From the NCBI GenBank assembly GCA_016839665.1, contig JAEOTU010000092.1:1-25687 (forward strand): a stretch of DNA of 25,687 nucleotides, read 5' to 3'. The position numbers were made by a program, and so were the translations under genes. The notes beneath the pieces were generated by a model. That model was not told the origin of the DNA. It made no database searches and saw only the letters and a program-made list of their open reading frames with translations. The stretch's first letter is position 1; every line of letters begins with the position of its first letter. This document shows, piece after piece, positions 8,286 through 16,807 of this stretch. Source of the stretch: Candidatus Hodarchaeota archaeon (GTDB lineage Archaea; Asgardarchaeota; Heimdallarchaeia; Hodarchaeales; Hodarchaeaceae).

Positions 8286-9773
8286 ATGGTTTCAATACTA
8301 AGAATCAGGGTATCTAGGTTTTTCAATGCTGGAACATTCTTCATTTTAACCTTTGCTCAAATAATTGTTGTTTCATGGATTTCTATTAGTCAGGAACAAC
8401 GGACAGAACCCTTGAGATCATTTGTACGATTCCTCGGATTTTATGTATCTATCAATCCATTTGCAAACCCTCAATTTACCTTCTTACTATTGTTAATGAC
8501 TGCAGGCTTACAAGTACTATTATTGGTGTTTCTGGTAAATGTGGTTTTTTCGAATAAAAATATGATTCAAATTTATCCAAGACCATTATACGGGCCTGGA
8601 TATACTCCCGAAGAGGCTCAGAATGTTGAAAAGACCATTTCATTGGTTTCACATGTATCAAAAAGAGTGAACATCAATGTAACTAAGATTTTTGTGTTTC
8701 GAAAAGCCGTACCCAATGCATTTAGTCTGGATCTTCTTCCTATTCCCTTTCTTCGAAGACCATATTTAGTCCTTAACACAAATGTCTTAGAAATCTTGAG
8801 TGAGAAAGAAATTGAAGCTGTGATTGCTCATGAGCTTGCACATGTGAAAAATGGTGATAGCCTTTTTCGGCTAGTTCTGTCGATTCCTAGGTTGTTTCTC
8901 AATCTTGCTTATCTTTTCATCTATCTACAGATTGTCACCGGGATTCTAGACGCTATATTTGATACTCCAGACTTGGTAACAGTGATAGAACGCGTAATCT
9001 TTTTAGGATTAGTATATCTGATTTTAGCTATACTTACTAGAATAACTGTGAGGTTTCTTTATTCTGCTAATCGTCAAGCAGAATATTTAGCAGACTATTT
9101 TGCGGCGCAATTAGTTGGTTCAGATGTATTAATCAACTCTTTAATTCACTTAGGACAACGTAGTGAAGCAATGCAAGTCTTATCACGCGAGATCAATTGG
9201 CTCGCTAGCCTCTCAGAAGAAAAGAAACCTTCCAACACCTTTTTAAGAAATGTTTATCAACGATTTCCTAAAACACAGCTCAATGAGGATGTTGCTCGTG
9301 AAATTGCCCCCAAAATATTCCTTGAGGAGAAACTGGAGGAACTAGTGAATCATTACGGCGTTGAACTAGATCTTAAGGCGAGAACGCAAATTATAAACCA
9401 AGCTGTTCCAATATTATTAGAAAAAAGGGCCAATTATTTTGATTCATTAACAGAGGAGGAGAGAATTCTCACACCAAGTGTTCTAAAGGAAAAAACGGTT
9501 GATTGGCGCCGGTTTGACTCCGATTCTAGCCTAACCCTCGATTCAGAAGAAATTGACAGTTTCATTACAACTTTAATTGCTCAACCAAGGAAAATTATAT
9601 TTGAACATGAGCTCTTTCAAACACCAGAAAAGGATTATGACCATCCTGGTTTTCGAGAGCGAATTTTGACTGTCTACCAACTCTTCCATTTTGAGAAATA
9701 CGAACAGATTGTAAAAAAAGTCTCAACAGAAACAAAATCTCATTCAAGAGTTACATCCGATTCTCAATCATAG
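8286..9773 (+). CDS. M48-family membrane zinc metallopeptidase (HtpX/Ste24-like)
   Basis: Membrane-bound zinc protease, likely for membrane protein quality control. The 495 residues start with two hydrophobic helices (about 12-32 and 57-87), then the catalytic domain with HELAH (H182, E183, H186) and the third zinc ligand E266 in NRQAEYLADYFA, with two more hydrophobic segments between them. The order and spacing are those of M48 (HtpX) peptidases. The C-terminal 200 residues are polar and longer than in HtpX (about 290 residues); I do not recognise a second domain there. GGGGGTG about 5 bases before the ATG is a strong ribosome site. The 3' end overlaps the convergent VWA gene by 10 bases, so the two mRNAs are antisense at their tails. 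About 217 bases upstream are AT-rich without a clear motif. Confidence 0.9.
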   Translation: MVSILRIRVSRFFNAGTFFILTFAQIIVVSWISISQEQRTEPLRSFVRFLGFYVSINPFANPQFTFLLLLMTAGLQVLLLVFLVNVVFSNKNMIQIYPRPLYGPGYTPEEAQNVEKTISLVSHVSKRVNINVTKIFVFRKAVPNAFSLDLLPIPFLRRPYLVLNTNVLEILSEKEIEAVIAHELAHVKNGDSLFRLVLSIPRLFLNLAYLFIYLQIVTGILDAIFDTPDLVTVIERVIFLGLVYLILAILTRITVRFLYSANRQAEYLADYFAAQLVGSDVLINSLIHLGQRSEAMQVLSREINWLASLSEEKKPSNTFLRNVYQRFPKTQLNEDVAREIAPKIFLEEKLEELVNHYGVELDLKARTQIINQAVPILLEKRANYFDSLTEEERILTPSVLKEKTVDWRRFDSDSSLTLDSEEIDSFITTLIAQPRKIIFEHELFQTPEKDYDHPGFRERILTVYQLFHFEKYEQIVKKVSTETKSHSRVTSDSQS

Positions 9774-10804
9774 AGAACTTTTTCCAATAAGGTAGGAATT
9801 GATCGTTCGTCAGGTTTCATGAAGTGGAGTTTGATATTAGGTAGTTTTCGCAGCTGGTTAATGATAGGAGCTGTCAACTGGAGTGTTTGTCTTCGTGGAG
9901 TTAGAATAATACGAACATCGTCCATTCGTTTAAGAACTGGTAGAAAGTCACTTCCACTAGTAGCAAGAAGATCAGAAATCAAAACTAGAGTTTTTTTTGG
10001 TTTGATTTGGTGAGAAAATTCTTTATTAACAGTTTGCAAAGCAGAGTAGATGTTTGTTTTCCCTCCTGAACGGATGCTAATTAAACGGTCAATAACATCC
10101 CGATTTGTAATGTTTGATTCATTGAATCCTTTGATGACCTCTGGATGAGTGTCAAAGCCAATTATAGCGAAATCTTTTAGATTCATAACATAACTAAACA
10201 TAATTGATGTCAGAATAATCAATTTAATGAAAACTAGAACTGAATGACTCTTGTCAATAAGAAGAATGACATTTTTTTGTTTATCTTTTCTCTTCGTACA
10301 AATTACATGTTCATAAGTAAACTCTGTGTCTCCTGAAATAAGAAAATTCTCAATAGACCTCTCTAAATCCCAAGTATGGCCAGGAAGATAGGAAATTTGA
10401 ACGGGATATTTGGTTCTATCAATAGTATGAAATATCCTCTCTGCATGTCTGAATAATTTCGGAATAACTGTTTTGAGGAGTAAAAGTTTTTCTTCAGGAG
10501 AGAGAAATTCTTTGATTTGGAAAACTAATGAATTAGATTCCAGTATGAAGTCAGCATCGCTAAAATCGATATGTAAAGCTTCAGCGACAACACGAGGGTA
10601 AGCCTCTGCAAGGATCTCAATAGCTCGTAGGTTTTTGTTTTTAACTGCCTGTTTCGTAAAATCAAAAGCAGATTCAGTGGTTAATCTTTGTTGCAGCTGA
10701 TATTCGTAGATTCTTTCGAGTAGTCGACTGTGTAGTCTTGTTTCATGAACTGAAACAGTTGGTATTTCAGAGGCGGGAATATAATCCCGCCCTACAGTTT
10801 TTTT
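9764..10804 (-). CDS. VWA (von Willebrand A) domain protein, readable only by -1 frameshift from MoxR
   Basis: The frame is open from a TGA at 10805-10807 to the TGA at 9764 but has no ATG, GTG or TTG until a TTG at 10222. From the shift point the product is 344 residues. About 180 mostly helical residues (TRLHSRLLERIYEYQ onward) precede a VWA domain with a full metal-ion site: DKSHS (D at 10253-10255), the Thr in GGKTNIYSA, and the Asp in LVLISDLLA. Starting at 10222 would cut off the DxSxS motif, so the upstream frame must be translated. VWA proteins paired with MoxR ATPases act as co-chaperones in metal loading and complex assembly (CoxE, CbbO, RavA-ViaA), where the ATPase remodels a target picked by the VWA partner. 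The likely product is a MoxR-VWA fusion; a homopolymer indel is the alternative. Confidence 0.8.
   Translation of the reverse strand, partial: KKTVGRDYIPASEIPTVSVHETRLHSRLLERIYEYQLQQRLTTESAFDFTKQAVKNKNLRAIEILAEAYPRVVAEALHIDFSDADFILESNSLVFQIKEFLSPEEKLLLLKTVIPKLFRHAERIFHTIDRTKYPVQISYLPGHTWDLERSIENFLISGDTEFTYEHVICTKRKDKQKNVILLIDKSHSVLVFIKLIILTSIMFSYVMNLKDFAIIGFDTHPEVIKGFNESNITNRDVIDRLISIRSGGKTNIYSALQTVNKEFSHQIKPKKTLVLISDLLATSGSDFLPVLKRMDDVRIILTPRRQTLQLTAPIINQLRKLPNIKLHFMKPDERSIPTLLEKVLYD
10772..10804 (-). promoter_or_regulatory. Candidate -1 programmed ribosomal frameshift signal at the MoxR/VWA junction
   Basis: On the minus strand a run of eight A (10805-10798) holds the slippery heptamer A AAA AAA in the correct phase: MoxR codons AAA AAA, then CTG, then stop TAG. 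Six bases after the heptamer begins a hairpin GGCGGGA (10791-10785), loop TTATAT, TCCCGCC (10778-10772). The -1 frame has a TGA at 10807-10805, so the shift can only occur in the 10 bases between the two stops, exactly where the A run lies. Slippery site, 5-9 base spacer and GC-rich stem are the textbook elements. A-rich -1 shifting is known in archaea (a Sulfolobus alpha-fucosidase gene). Confidence 0.6.
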
Positions 10805-11646
10805 TCATCTGTAGGGAAAAATATTGGTACTGCGATTTCATAAAGGCAATCTTCAACAGTTTTCACCATATCTGATTGAATTTTTACCTTTCCAGAGTAG
10901 ACTGCATAGATTGCAGGAAATACAATATCTGGAGTTCTTGGTCTATTCTTTAAGAGTTGTGTAAGCTGGATAGCTGCACGGACACTTGCTCCTACTTCAA
11001 AATTCTCTGCTGATCTAGTTCGATCTGTAAAAAGAACTACTTTTGTAATTAAATCATTATCAGAACAGTTTGTACGTAATCTCACGATTCTTACAGCCTC
11101 GTCACCAGTTTTGTGTTCGAGGCGAATTAAAATGCATCTGTCGAAAAAAGCTTCAGGTAATGGATTTGTTCCGACATATTCTAGAGGATTTCTTGCGAAA
11201 ATCGAGTAAAATTCTTCCATTGCATGAATTCGACCAAGTTGGGGAACCTCAATTTGTCTTTCGTCAAGAGCGGCAAGAACACCGTTTATAGATTCGCTAG
11301 GGGCTCTGTTGACCTCATTGAAGAAAAAAAGGCCACCTTTCCGCATAGCATTTACTAGTGGGCCAGGAATGTAACTTTCCTCCCCAAAACCAGATTTCAT
11401 AACCAACGGTGGATCAAACCATCCGCGTAAATGAGTGATTGTAAGATTTTCATCCCCATCGACACGAAAGAAAGGGCGGTCTAAAGCTTGTGCGATTGTT
11501 TTCACTAATTCAGTCTTACCCGTCCCAGATTCCCCCTCAATTACTACTGCAATTTGATTATTAATAGCTGAAATAATTAGCTGAATCTCCGCCTCTAAAC
11601 CAATTAGGTTTTGTTTACAGATCCCAAGGATTGTCTCCAATTCCAT
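10792..11646 (-). CDS. MoxR-family AAA+ ATPase
   Basis: AAA+ ATPase of the MoxR group, usually a chaperone working with a VWA partner. In its own frame it has 284 residues, on the short side (MoxR about 300-330). Walker A is GESGTGKT (38-45), Walker B is LFFFNEVNRA with N110-E111 (Asn replaces the usual first Asp, as in a subset of MoxR proteins), and the sensor/finger region is FARNPLEYVGTNPLPEAFFDRC. The helix-2 insert region (HLRGWFDPP) is typical of MoxR. A short C-terminal helical lid follows and ends abruptly in DEKKL at the A8 run. A GGGG-containing stretch lies upstream of the ATG. It is 46 bases downstream of the coiled-coil gene on the same strand and runs into the VWA frame, which together argue for one transcript. 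Confidence 0.9.
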   Translation of the reverse strand: MELETILGICKQNLIGLEAEIQLIISAINNQIAVVIEGESGTGKTELVKTIAQALDRPFFRVDGDENLTITHLRGWFDPPLVMKSGFGEESYIPGPLVNAMRKGGLFFFNEVNRAPSESINGVLAALDERQIEVPQLGRIHAMEEFYSIFARNPLEYVGTNPLPEAFFDRCILIRLEHKTGDEAVRIVRLRTNCSDNDLITKVVLFTDRTRSAENFEVGASVRAAIQLTQLLKNRPRTPDIVFPAIYAVYSGKVKIQSDMVKTVEDCLYEIAVPIFFPTDEKKL

Positions 11647-11692
11647 CTTAAAACCCCAAGTTAACGAATATGAAAAAACGGGTCATGCTGAA

Positions 11693-13477
11693 TTAAAATA
11701 TTTGTTTTTTTAGCTTTGCTAAATTCTTTTCTTCGTTAAAATCAATCCATCCTTCCGATTCAAGTTCCTTTAGTAACCTAGTTGCACCTCCCTTAAGCAA
11801 ACCAACTGTCTTAGCTAGCTCTTCAACAGTCCCTTGTTGGATATCCTGAAGGACAAATAGGAGCGCGTATTTTGGATTCTTAGACATGTTTATTTTGAAG
11901 TTCTCAAAAGTTTCTTTCAATTTGCCGATGTTCTCTTCTAAATAATTGTTAGATTCTTTTAAGGATTCGATCTCGGAATTTTTGTCTGCCAAATCTTCCT
12001 CTATTTCATCAAATCTCTTTATAAATCGATCTCTCTCATTTGTTGTATCTTCTAGCTGCGTCTGAATAGATTTCAACTTACTCTCGTATTTATCCCGTTC
12101 CCGTTCGACCTCTGCCTGTTTAGAACGAGAATAATCAGCCTGTTTTACAACTTCCTCCTGTTTTTCTCGTAATCTTTCAATATCTTTCTGTCTTTCTTCA
12201 AGTTCACGATCTTTTATTCCAAGTTGGCTTTTGAGATCAATTTCAATGGTTTTTTGTTTTTCCTGTTCAATTTTCGAGCTCGCAAGATTATCTCGTAATT
12301 CATTACGATTCGCTTCAATTGTCTGGATTCGTTCGTTCTTCCCTTTTAGCTCTACTTCAAGATCATTAACTCGAGATTCTAACGATCCTTTCTCATTGCG
12401 AAGAGTCTCAAGTTGTTCTGAAGAATTAAGTGATTCCTTCTCATTCCTCTCTACTCTGAGAAGTAATTCTTTATTCTCTTCTTCTCTTTGGTTCAGATTC
12501 TGTAATGTTTCTTCATATTTGTTACGTATGTCTATTGCTTCCTGACTTGTTTCTCCTGCATCTGACAGTAAGTCTTCATTTTCTTGTTCTAATTGTGAAA
12601 TTCTTTCTTTCATCTGATTTATTTCTGATTCCATGTCGTCAATGTGTTGGGTCATATCTGTGGCACTCTTCCCCTGGTTCTCAAGTTCTAGTCGGTGTTT
12701 ATCTTTAAGACTGTTGATTTCTTCTTGAAGTGTTGAAATAGTTTCGTTTAGTTCTATATTTTCCTCTGCTTGATTACTTAATACTTGAACCTCGGATTTT
12801 AGATTCTCTATTTGGATATTTTTTTCAGATGTTAGATTATCAATCTCAATATCCTTGTTTCCTAATGCTTCTTGAAGTTCTTCGATTTCGAGCCTTGTGG
12901 ACATTAGAGCATTACCAACAGTCTCGAACTCCGCTTCTATCTTTTCACGATCTTGTATTGCTTTCTTTTCAGCCCGTTGAGCTTCGTCGTAAGCTTCTTG
13001 GAGACGATTCAATTCTTCTATTTGATCATGAGCTTTGCCTGAGTCTATTCCACTCTGACTTTGTAATTGAGCTATTTCTGTTTCCTTCTCATCTAAGAGT
13101 ATTTGAAGTTCATCTATTTTCATTTCTAGTGTTTCGACTTCAGATATTTTCTCTTTTAGGTTCCGATTTTCTTCTTCAAGTCTGGTAATTTCCTCATTTG
13201 GGAATAAAGTGTCTGTCGGTTCAATTGTACCGATGTTGTCAATACCTCTTAGTCCTTTTTTCGAGAACTCTGTATGTGCTTCCTTATTTATTGATTGCAT
13301 CTTTTCTTTGAGCGTTTCAACTAAATCTTGTACATCTTCTATTGTATAGTATGACTTGGGACGATGTTGAAGATTTGTTATCGCGGATTTAGCCTCTGAT
13401 GATATTTGATGATCTAGACGGCGTTCCTGCTCTGCAATGTTCTGAATAAAGATTAATTTGGGATTTTTTTGTGACAA
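11693..13477 (-). CDS. Long coiled-coil protein with C-terminal winged-helix domain
   Basis: Not a protein I recognise. The 594 residues have a short N-terminal region (1-70), a near-continuous coiled coil (about 75-520, rich in E, K, Q, L and N with repeated RLEEENRNLKEKI-like heptads), and a compact C-terminal domain (531-594) reading YALLFVLQD, then TVEELAKTVGLLKGGATRLLKELE, then GWIDF, the pattern of a winged helix-turn-helix. There is no Walker motif, so it is not an SMC or Rad50 ATPase. No signal peptide or membrane helix, so cytosolic. The start is TTG at 13477 with GAAGGT about 8 bases ahead. Position between the all-alpha protein and MoxR suggests it is a scaffold, tether or DNA-bound partner of the ATPase-VWA pair. 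That role is inference. Confidence 0.85.
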   Translation of the reverse strand: MSQKNPKLIFIQNIAEQERRLDHQISSEAKSAITNLQHRPKSYYTIEDVQDLVETLKEKMQSINKEAHTEFSKKGLRGIDNIGTIEPTDTLFPNEEITRLEEENRNLKEKISEVETLEMKIDELQILLDEKETEIAQLQSQSGIDSGKAHDQIEELNRLQEAYDEAQRAEKKAIQDREKIEAEFETVGNALMSTRLEIEELQEALGNKDIEIDNLTSEKNIQIENLKSEVQVLSNQAEENIELNETISTLQEEINSLKDKHRLELENQGKSATDMTQHIDDMESEINQMKERISQLEQENEDLLSDAGETSQEAIDIRNKYEETLQNLNQREEENKELLLRVERNEKESLNSSEQLETLRNEKGSLESRVNDLEVELKGKNERIQTIEANRNELRDNLASSKIEQEKQKTIEIDLKSQLGIKDRELEERQKDIERLREKQEEVVKQADYSRSKQAEVERERDKYESKLKSIQTQLEDTTNERDRFIKRFDEIEEDLADKNSEIESLKESNNYLEENIGKLKETFENFKINMSKNPKYALLFVLQDIQQGTVEELAKTVGLLKGGATRLLKELESEGWIDFNEEKNLAKLKKQIF

Positions 13478-13617
13478 AATACAGAACCTTCTTATTAATC
13501 AAAATATGCTAAATATTCACAATCATTTTCTAAAGTATTTGCAATAATCACTTTAGTCAGATGTAATATGAGCTCAAGTCCAAATAATACTCTTGCAATG
13601 ATGTATTATATTTATTT

Positions 13618-14202
13618 TTAATAATCTGTTTCAGTGTCCTCTTCTGCTTCAGGGGGAATCAAATTTTCATTCATTGATTTAATTTCTCGTTCAAATTCCC
13701 CATAACGCCCCTGATACAAATTGGCTAATGCTAAATCTAAGTGGGATGTCTGACTCTCAGGCTCATAACCGAGGATACTGAGTAGTTGAAAATTGGTCTG
13801 TTGGAACTCTTTTAAAAATGTAGGCAGTTTTTCCAAGTTTTTATTCACTGCATCAAGCATTTTCAGAGCGCTTCTCTCACATGTAGTAAGATTCTGGATG
13901 AAGGCTTCAACTTGTGGTTGAATAACGACTCGTAACCGATAACGAATTTCATCCGTGTTGATCGCAGTTTCTTGTGCCAAAATTTCAGCCCACTCTAAAA
14001 TAGTCTCGAAATTCCTTAATGCACTCTTCTCTAGCTTTGTCCAGTTTAACACTGTTTCTAAAGCATCTTCAACCGTAGCAAGTTGGTTATATAATTCATC
14101 TCGGTTCTCTAAAGAGTGATCTTGCAGGGTATTCAATGTTTGGTACAAATCTTGTAAATAATCTTTGTAATCTTTTTCTTTTGGTTCATCTGGAGCAGTC
14201 AT
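13618..14202 (-). CDS. Hypothetical all-alpha protein
   Basis: Unrecognised 194-residue acidic, soluble protein. From ATG 14202 it opens TAPDEPKEKDYKDYLQDLY and appears to be entirely helical, with several amphipathic helices (YNQLATVEDALETVLNW; FLKEFQQTNFQLLSILGY), and ends in an acidic tail (PPEAEEDTETDY). No membrane segment or metal motif. I chose ATG 14202 because AGGAGAG lies about 12 bases upstream; ATG 14241 would add 13 basic residues and has no ribosome site. It heads a run of four co-directed genes ending with MoxR-VWA, which is the only clue to its job. The gap of about 140 bases to the coiled-coil gene could hold a second promoter. Confidence 0.75.
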   Translation of the reverse strand: MTAPDEPKEKDYKDYLQDLYQTLNTLQDHSLENRDELYNQLATVEDALETVLNWTKLEKSALRNFETILEWAEILAQETAINTDEIRYRLRVVIQPQVEAFIQNLTTCERSALKMLDAVNKNLEKLPTFLKEFQQTNFQLLSILGYEPESQTSHLDLALANLYQGRYGEFEREIKSMNENLIPPEAEEDTETDY

Positions 14203-14283
14203 TTTAATCTCTTCTCTCCTAGGATGTTTTAGAATCGTCATAGAGATAGGCTATTTTTTCTAGTGTTAATACAGAACTATCAG

Positions 14284-14336
14284 TTTTAAAAGTATTCGTA
14301 AAGGGTCTTCTCTCATCAAAAAATTTTCAATTGAAA
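14284..14336 (-). promoter_or_regulatory. Possible promoter of the coiled-coil/MoxR/VWA cluster
   Basis: On the minus strand the gap after hypF holds a perfect 12-base palindrome TTTCAATTGAAA (14325-14336) followed by a TATA-like CTTTTAAAAC (about 14284-14293). A start 25 bases on (near 14260) would give a leader of about 58 bases to ATG 14202. Found by eye; moderate to weak. Confidence 0.3.
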
Positions 14337-14353
14337 TAGCCTTAGGGTTATTC

Positions 14354-16735
14354 TCAGACAAGTTTGGCCTGAATCAGTGGAACTTGGCCAATTGCTATTC
14401 CTCCATCACCACAAGGTATTCGTTTGTGCGAAATGATACTGTTAGTATCTCCATATTTTGAAATATACTCATAGAATTCAGTAAAAATCACTCGGTTGTA
14501 ACATACTCCTCCTGACATCCCAATTTTTGATACTCCATGCTTATTAGCAAGGTCTAACGCAACCTCCGCAAACTTCCGTGCAATCGCCTTTTCTGCTGCC
14601 AACGCAATTCGTTTTCGCTGATAATTTCGATGAATATATTCCCAGATGTTGTGAATTAAAGGAGAAGTTTGAATTTCAACTAAACCTCCAGCTGTTATTA
14701 TTGAGGGTAGATTAAATTCAAGGCTGTTGGACTTTTCTATTGCTTTTTCAGCAAACGATTCTAGCTTAATAGCTGGTTCACCTTCGTAAGTTCGATTCTT
14801 GGCAGCACCTAACATGACACTGATAGCATCTAGGAGTCGGCCACAGCTTGAAGTTTCATGAAACCCTCCTGAAGACCTGTGAAGAATAATTTTCTCTAAC
14901 TGTTTACCAACAAGTGGAAAATTGGAAGTTTGTGGAATCCATGTTAGCCATGGAATCTTGTTAAACTCTGCAGTTATTTCTTCGAGAGTACTGTTAGAGA
15001 GGAGGATGCCTAGAAGCACTCTATAAGGCTGAGAAACAGCCTGATCCCCTCCTAAGAGGATTTGTTTCTCCAAATGAGCTAGTCGTTTATATTCAAAATA
15101 ATTGCCATACAGGATTTCTCCACCCCATATTGTTCCATCCTCTCCATATCCAGTCCCATCTAAAGCCACACAAATGATTTTTTCTTGTGGATCAACTTTA
15201 GCATCTAAAGCTAGAGCACCTAAATGAGCAAAATGATGTTGAAACTGAAAAAAAGGAATATTATTTTCAGATGCAAGTTGTTGGCCTTTTTGTGTTGTCA
15301 GGAATTGCGGATGAAGGTCACCGCCAAGTGCATCAAGGGATTTGATACCTAATAATTCTTTCATGTGTTCAATTGTGGAATTAAAAAAGTCTACATTTTC
15401 GACCGTGGTCATGTGACCAATATGTTGAGTTGGAAAGCAACGACCACCAATCCCCAATACTCCAACGTTATACATTTCTGCTCCAAGTGCCAGTACTGTA
15501 TTGTTTGAGGAGGCCCATGGTAGTTGAATGGGTTCAGGAACATAACCCCTACTTCTTCTTATAAGTAAAGGATATTCTGCTTCATGAATCATGTGATATC
15601 TCATAACGCTATCGTCAGCTCTTTGATAGATTCGTCTATCATGGAGAAGAAAATAATCTGCGACTGATGCGAGCTGTTGTTGGATCTCCTCATTCTCAAT
15701 CAAGATTGGAATGTTACTTGGGTTTCCTGAAGTCATTATAAGGGCTGGATCGGTGATATTTTCCGAAAGTAAAAAATGGATACCAGCGTACGGTAATAAA
15801 ACACCGATGTTATGCAATCCAGGTGATATGAGTGGAGATAGAGGAAAATTTTGTTTCTTTTCGAGAAGTAAAATTGGTCTTGTAAGAGACTGAAGAAGTC
15901 GTGCTTCTGCTGGTGAACATTCAGCGAAAGTTCTTACTCGATCCAGGTTTGATGACATTACAGCAAAAGGTTTGTCTCCACGTGCGCCTTTCCATTGTCG
16001 TAATTTTAGAATAGGATCGTCATTCACTGTACAAGAAGCAAGATGAGTACCACCAATCCCTTTAATAGCTATAATGTTGCCTTCATCAAGTATTCTAGCA
16101 ACATCAAACCAATTGTTTTGGAAGTCCTCTTTGTCAAAGATTACATTCCCAAATTTATCCAATAGATAGTATCTTGGCCCACAATTCCAACAACATGTTG
16201 TTTGGGCATGGAAGCGTCGATCAGCTGGATTTTTATACTCTACTAAACAGTCAGGACACAAAGGAAACTCCTCCATTACAGTCCTAGGTCTATCGTAAGG
16301 GAGGGAGGTGATTACTGTGTATCTAGGTCCACAATCGACACAAGAAGTGAAAGGATAATTCACTCGTCGAGGATCTGATTTCATTTCCGTGACGCATTTT
16401 TCACAGATTGGAAGATCTGGAGGTATGTAAGAACCCGAGGAACCACGTGATAGAGAACTAGGTGCGATTATAAACGTGTTATGATCTAAACTTGATGGTG
16501 ATGGATTATTTTCAATTTCAAAGGTTTCGTAACGCGCTAATGTCGGTTTATGACTTTTTAGATAACAAACAAAATCCTCAATCTGACTCTTACTACCTTT
16601 AACTAGAATTTCAACACCCGCATCCCCTCGATTCAAAACATAACCCTGTAATTTATGTTTTAACGCGATATTGTATACGAATGGACGAAATCCGATTCCT
16701 TGGACCACACCATTTATTAGTATTCGGCAGTACAC
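14354..16735 (-). CDS. hypF: [NiFe] hydrogenase maturation carbamoyltransferase HypF
   Basis: HypF makes the CN ligands of the [NiFe] hydrogenase active site: it uses carbamoyl phosphate and ATP to form carbamoyl-AMP and loads HypE. The 793 residues show the whole family plan: N-terminal acylphosphatase domain (VQGIGFR 11-17 with R17; N35), two zinc modules (C111/C114/C132/C135 and C160/C163/C182/C185, the last pair in HAQTTCCWNCGP), a YrdC-like domain (IKGIGGTHLAS, then GDKPFAVM), and a Kae1-like domain with ALDGTGYGEDGTIWGGE, the metal-binding HHFAH, and GMSGGVCYNR. Length is normal (about 750-800). Start is GTG 16735 with a GTGAT just ahead. No other hyp gene is in the window, so hydrogenase and partners are expected elsewhere. 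It shares its strand with the MobA-like gene upstream (72-base gap). Confidence 0.97.
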   Translation of the reverse strand: MYCRILINGVVQGIGFRPFVYNIALKHKLQGYVLNRGDAGVEILVKGSKSQIEDFVCYLKSHKPTLARYETFEIENNPSPSSLDHNTFIIAPSSLSRGSSGSYIPPDLPICEKCVTEMKSDPRRVNYPFTSCVDCGPRYTVITSLPYDRPRTVMEEFPLCPDCLVEYKNPADRRFHAQTTCCWNCGPRYYLLDKFGNVIFDKEDFQNNWFDVARILDEGNIIAIKGIGGTHLASCTVNDDPILKLRQWKGARGDKPFAVMSSNLDRVRTFAECSPAEARLLQSLTRPILLLEKKQNFPLSPLISPGLHNIGVLLPYAGIHFLLSENITDPALIMTSGNPSNIPILIENEEIQQQLASVADYFLLHDRRIYQRADDSVMRYHMIHEAEYPLLIRRSRGYVPEPIQLPWASSNNTVLALGAEMYNVGVLGIGGRCFPTQHIGHMTTVENVDFFNSTIEHMKELLGIKSLDALGGDLHPQFLTTQKGQQLASENNIPFFQFQHHFAHLGALALDAKVDPQEKIICVALDGTGYGEDGTIWGGEILYGNYFEYKRLAHLEKQILLGGDQAVSQPYRVLLGILLSNSTLEEITAEFNKIPWLTWIPQTSNFPLVGKQLEKIILHRSSGGFHETSSCGRLLDAISVMLGAAKNRTYEGEPAIKLESFAEKAIEKSNSLEFNLPSIITAGGLVEIQTSPLIHNIWEYIHRNYQRKRIALAAEKAIARKFAEVALDLANKHGVSKIGMSGGVCYNRVIFTEFYEYISKYGDTNSIISHKRIPCGDGGIAIGQVPLIQAKLV

Positions 16736-16807
16736 AGAAAAATCACATGTTAAATTGAGTTCCAGAAGTATTCATACTCATTTTTGACGAAATAGGTCTC
16801 AGTTAAA

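Noticed and set aside
9764..10222. A separate 152-residue gene starting at TTG 10222
   Set aside because: It would begin 11 codons after the start of the DxSxS metal-binding motif, and the same frame continues upstream with clear protein-like text, so the gene is longer and is read by another route.
10772..10791. The hairpin after MoxR as a plain intrinsic terminator
   Set aside because: It is not followed by a T-tract (the next bases are CTCTGAAATACC), and protein-like coding in the VWA frame runs straight through it.
12231..13188. Several plus-strand frames of 67-119 codons opposite the coiled-coil gene
   Set aside because: They are mirror images of a low-complexity coiled-coil gene (rich in S, L, F), without ribosome sites or family features.
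11693..13477. Coiled-coil protein as an SMC/Rad50 ATPase
   Set aside because: No Walker A, signature or Walker B motifs at either end; the C-terminus is a winged helix instead.
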